This document shows, piece after piece, positions 61,321-64,000 of a stretch of DNA of 64,000 bases. The stretch spans positions 1 to 64,000 of the forward strand of contig NZ_LAHO01000004.1 of NCBI RefSeq assembly GCF_000987775.1, written 5' to 3'. The DNA is from Arsukibacterium ikkense. GTDB lineage: Bacteria > Pseudomonadota > Gammaproteobacteria > Enterobacterales > Alteromonadaceae. The first letter of the stretch is position 1; each line of letters starts with the position of its first letter. The position numbers were made by a program, and so were the translations under genes. A model generated the notes under the pieces. The model was not told where the DNA came from, searched no databases, and worked only from the letters and a program-made list of their open reading frames with translations.

Positions 61321-61864
61321 TGGCGTATACCGTCTCCAGGTGCTTGATGATGCGCAGATTCTGTTCAGTTAAATCTGCCTGCAAGCCTATACCATTAATA
61401 TAAAAACCCTTACCAATTATTTGCACCGCGGCAGAGGTTTGTAGCATTTTACTTGGCAGCAACAGCTCCAGATTGTCTGTTTCAATCCTGTCTACCAGCT
61501 CATTGCCGCTGACGTTATTAATTCGAACTTGCTGCTCCAGAATAATTTTGTCATCAGGCAGCCAGATGCCAAACTGGCTGGTAACCTCCCAGGCTGGCAG
61601 GTGGTTGTCATCAAACAAGATGTATTTGGGTTGTTCGAACTGGGTGAACCCTAAACGTTCAAAAAATTCCAGCCGCATTGCCTGAATATGATCTGCTACA
61701 TAGCCTTGTTCATCGTACAGGGTGCGGGTTACCTGTTCGGCAATGTAATCAGGTAACAGTTCGCGATCTGCATATTGAGTATCAGCCTGCTCTGTTGGAT
61801 TAAACCACAGATACGTTGCGGTCAGCACCAAGGCTAATACCAGCAGAATGAGGGCTTTTTTCAT
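61307..61864 (-). CDS. lptC: LPS export protein LptC
   Basis: Bitopic inner-membrane protein that passes LPS from LptB2FG to LptA. The 185 residues have one N-terminal helix (ALILLVLALVLTATYLWF) and a periplasmic jellyroll of the LptC type (DHIQAMRLEFFERLGFTQFE, EVTSQFGIWLPDDKIILEQQ). Overlaps kdsC by 4 bases. Confidence 0.92.
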   Translation of the reverse strand: MKKALILLVLALVLTATYLWFNPTEQADTQYADRELLPDYIAEQVTRTLYDEQGYVADHIQAMRLEFFERLGFTQFEQPKYILFDDNHLPAWEVTSQFGIWLPDDKIILEQQVRINNVSGNELVDRIETDNLELLLPSKMLQTSAAVQIIGKGFYINGIGLQADLTEQNLRIIKHLETVYANEQN

Positions 61865-62415
61865 GTGCTGCTGCCATCAAACTGCTGAAACTTCTGCTGG
61901 CTGACCAGCAGTAAATCGGCCAGTTCCCGCACGGCACCATAGCCTCCGGCTAAAGACGTCACATAGTTGGCATGTAAGCGCAGATAAGGATGCGCATCCT
62001 TCACCGCCACAGCAAAGCCACAGTGTTGCATGACCTGCCAGTCGGCTAAATCATCGCCAATATAAGCAATTTGTTCGGTACTTAATGCCAGCTGTTGTTG
62101 CAAGCTGATAAAGGCTGGCAGTTTATTTTCCTGGCCCTGATAAATGTAAGGCACAGTTAACGAGCGCATTCGCTGCTCAACAATAGTGGACGTACGGCCG
62201 GTAATTACCGCTACTTCAATACCGGCGTGGCGCAGTGCTTTGATGCCATAGCCGTCGCGGGTATGAAATGCTTTGAGTTCTTCACCATCGTTACCCAGAT
62301 AAATCCGGCCATCGGAAAATACGCCGTCAATATCGCAGATCAGTAGTTTTATCTTGCTGGCCCGCGCCATAATGTCAGCGTTGACCGCCTGATAGAGGGT
62401 GTCGAAAAGTGACAT
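61861..62415 (-). CDS. kdsC: 3-deoxy-D-manno-octulosonate-8-phosphate phosphatase
   Basis: HAD-superfamily enzyme that removes phosphate from Kdo-8-phosphate. The 184 residues contain the catalytic DIDGVFSDGRIYLG, FHTRDGYGIKAL, AVITGRTS and YIGDDLADWQVM. Its start follows kdsD after one base. Confidence 0.96.
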   Translation of the reverse strand: MSLFDTLYQAVNADIMARASKIKLLICDIDGVFSDGRIYLGNDGEELKAFHTRDGYGIKALRHAGIEVAVITGRTSTIVEQRMRSLTVPYIYQGQENKLPAFISLQQQLALSTEQIAYIGDDLADWQVMQHCGFAVAVKDAHPYLRLHANYVTSLAGGYGAVRELADLLLVSQQKFQQFDGSST

Positions 62416-62416
62416 G

Positions 62417-63397
62417 CTAAAGTACCCCTGCGCGCAGTAAATCGTGCATATTCATTGCGCCTACCGGAATATTACCGGCATCGACAATCAACAAACCATT
62501 GATTTTCTTCTGTTGCATAATTTTCAGTGCTTCGCCCGCCAGCATGTCTGCCGTGGCCGTGGTGCAGGGGGTTGTCATGACTTGTTCAATGGAAGTACTG
62601 TGAATATCCAGTCGTAAATCAAGGATGCGACGTAAATCACCGTCAGTGAAAATACCGGCAAGACTGCGATCAGGATTAACTATTGCGGTCATGCCCAGAC
62701 CTTTTTCTGAGATTTCCAATAACGCCTCTTTAATGGTGGCCTGACGCTGCACCACAGGCACTTGTGCGTTTTTATGCATGACATCACTGAGGCGCAGCAA
62801 CAATTTACGACCCAGACTGCCACCGGGGTGCGACAGGGCAAAATCGTTTGCCGTAAAGCCGCGGGCATCAAGCAGCGCTACCGCCAGTGCATCTCCCATG
62901 GCTAAGGTTGCAGTAGTACTGGCTGTTGGCGCCAGGCCTAATGGGCAGGCCTCTTGTTCAACCCTGACACACAAATGGACATCTGATAGCTTGGCCAGGG
63001 TAGAGTCAGGATTGCCCGTCATGCTAATCAGGGTGATACCCAGACGCTTAATGACCGGTAGAATGGTTAGAATTTCTGCGGTTTCACCCGAGTTTGAAAT
63101 GGCCAGCACAATGTCGCCAGAGGTTAACATGCCCAAATCACCATGGCTGGCTTCTGCAGGATGAACAAAAAAAGCCGGTGTGCCGGTAGACGCTAAGGTC
63201 GCCGAAATTTTGTTAGCGATATGCCCTGACTTGCCCATCCCCATGACGATCACTTTACCTGTGCTGTGAAACAACAGCTGACAGGCCCGTTCAAAGTCGG
63301 CGTTGATATATTGTGCCAGCTGGCGCACAGCTTCCGCTTCAATCTGTAAAACCTCCAGTGCTCTGGAGCAAAAAGTATTAGTCATGGTAGTTATCAT
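62417..63397 (-). CDS. kdsD: D-arabinose-5-phosphate isomerase
   Basis: Converts ribulose-5-phosphate to arabinose-5-phosphate, the first step of Kdo synthesis. The 326 residues have a SIS domain (VIVMGMGKSGHIANKISATL; HPAEASHGDLGMLTSGD; SNSGETAEI) and two CBS domains (VMHKNAQVPVVQRQATIKEA; LLIVDAGNIPVGAMNMHDLL). An internal ATG at 63385 is an alternative start. Confidence 0.95.
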   Translation of the reverse strand: MITTMTNTFCSRALEVLQIEAEAVRQLAQYINADFERACQLLFHSTGKVIVMGMGKSGHIANKISATLASTGTPAFFVHPAEASHGDLGMLTSGDIVLAISNSGETAEILTILPVIKRLGITLISMTGNPDSTLAKLSDVHLCVRVEQEACPLGLAPTASTTATLAMGDALAVALLDARGFTANDFALSHPGGSLGRKLLLRLSDVMHKNAQVPVVQRQATIKEALLEISEKGLGMTAIVNPDRSLAGIFTDGDLRRILDLRLDIHSTSIEQVMTTPCTTATADMLAGEALKIMQQKKINGLLIVDAGNIPVGAMNMHDLLRAGVL

Positions 63398-63409
63398 CGT
63401 TTGAACACA

Positions 63410-64000
63410 TTATGCAATATAAGAGAACAGCAGGTACTGATAGCCTACAAAACTTGCCAGCAGTATAGCACCCTCTACCCGGTTAATTCGTTGCATTCGG
63501 GTAAAACGTACTGACATCAACAGCATTGCTACTGTGGCTGCTATCATTACATAGCTGTCACGACTGCCGGCATTAGCGTCAATAACCCCGGGGCCAATTA
63601 CCGCGCCTAATCCCAGTACCGCCAGGATGTTAAAAATATTAGAGCCTATGATATTACCAAGGGCTAAATCGTCCTCGCCCTTTAAAATGCCAATGATACT
63701 GGCCGCCAGTTCAGGTAAGCTGGTGCCAATGGCAATGATGGTCAGGCCAATTACTAAATCACTAATGCCAGCGTAACGGGCAATGGTGACTGCACCCTGA
63801 ACCAACAATTGCGAACTGGCCAGCAACAGCAATAACCCTATTACTACCCACACTATGGCCTTAACGGTAGAAATTTTTACCACGGGCATTTCTGTGTCTA
63901 TTTCAGCGATCAGCGGGTCGTCCGGGCTGGCATGTTTACCCCAGTACACCAGCAATACCAGAAAACTGACAAAAGCCAGCAGCAGCAAAATGCCCTCAGT
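63410..64000 (-). CDS. Calcium/sodium antiporter (YrbG-like), partial
   Basis: Inner-membrane CaCA-family exchanger; only the C-terminal ~196 residues are inside the window and the reading frame runs off the edge. The second alpha-repeat is visible as GTSLPELAASIIGILKGEDD followed by LALGNIIGSNIFNILAVLG, with several membrane helices around it. In E. coli yrbG stands at exactly this place before kdsD, which supports the call. The N-terminal half must lie beyond base 64000. Confidence 0.9.
   Translation of the reverse strand, partial: TEGILLLLAFVSFLVLLVYWGKHASPDDPLIAEIDTEMPVVKISTVKAIVWVVIGLLLLLASSQLLVQGAVTIARYAGISDLVIGLTIIAIGTSLPELAASIIGILKGEDDLALGNIIGSNIFNILAVLGLGAVIGPGVIDANAGSRDSYVMIAATVAMLLMSVRFTRMQRINRVEGAILLASFVGYQYLLFSYIA

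Overview
The window looks like the chromosome of a marine or freshwater gammaproteobacterium of the Alteromonadales / Rheinheimera-Arsukibacterium type. This is inferred from gene order and protein style only; there is no rRNA to confirm it. Three blocks follow the Escherichia coli order closely: gmk-rpoZ-spoT...recG; yicC/rph-pyrE-slmA-dut-coaBC/radC-rpmB-rpmG...mutM; and yrbG-kdsD-kdsC-lptCAB-rpoN-hpf-ptsN-rapZ-ptsO. They carry the housekeeping load: (p)ppGpp metabolism, nucleotide and coenzyme A synthesis, ribosomal proteins, base-excision repair, lipopolysaccharide (Kdo) synthesis and transport, sigma-54 and the nitrogen PTS.

Bases 1-4720 are an accessory island: the C-terminal relic of an IS4-type transposase, a type IV pilin gene (pilA), and four toxin-antitoxin modules in alternating orientation (BrnT/BrnA, PIN/ribbon-helix-helix, ParE-RelE/RelB-DinJ, and a Tse2-like toxin with a Tsi2-like partner). 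Four direct copies of an ~85-base double-hairpin repeat punctuate the island. Two gene fossils, a broken second brnA and the last 24 bases of a second PIN gene, flank the Tse2/Tsi2-like pair and show that modules have been gained and lost.

Bases 4720-11850 hold genes for D-glutamate and 5-oxoproline handling: a D-amino-acid aminotransferase, a DUF4392 glutamate cyclase-type protein, 5-oxoprolinase pxpABC and, 2.1 kb beyond, a DUF1445 protein. DUF1445 and DUF4392 are the two halves of the mammalian D-glutamate cyclase DGLUCY. The stretch between them is occupied by a REP-associated tyrosine transposase with its cognate repeats, a truncated beta-propeller gene and a TacA/TacT-like acetyltransferase toxin module.

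Bases 11854-34443 are mostly core genes, plus a periplasmic-propeller diguanylate cyclase, a Fic protein with a palindromic operator, and a DUF432-MscS-outer membrane protein operon. Bases 34764-40222 hold mgtE and a PstS-like / porin / GGDEF-EAL operon. Bases 40291-44289 are a TPP-riboswitch thiamine salvage operon: TonB receptor, DUF77 thiamine-binding protein, PnuT and a kinase.

Bases 44792-56416 are two complete Mrp-type Na+/H+ antiporter operons of different architecture (fused MrpAB, and separate MrpA and MrpB) transcribed toward each other. Their last stop codons overlap. Two Mrp systems fit a sodium- or alkali-exposed lifestyle. The window closes with the rpoN/lpt/kds block and the 3' part of a Ca2+/Na+ antiporter gene.
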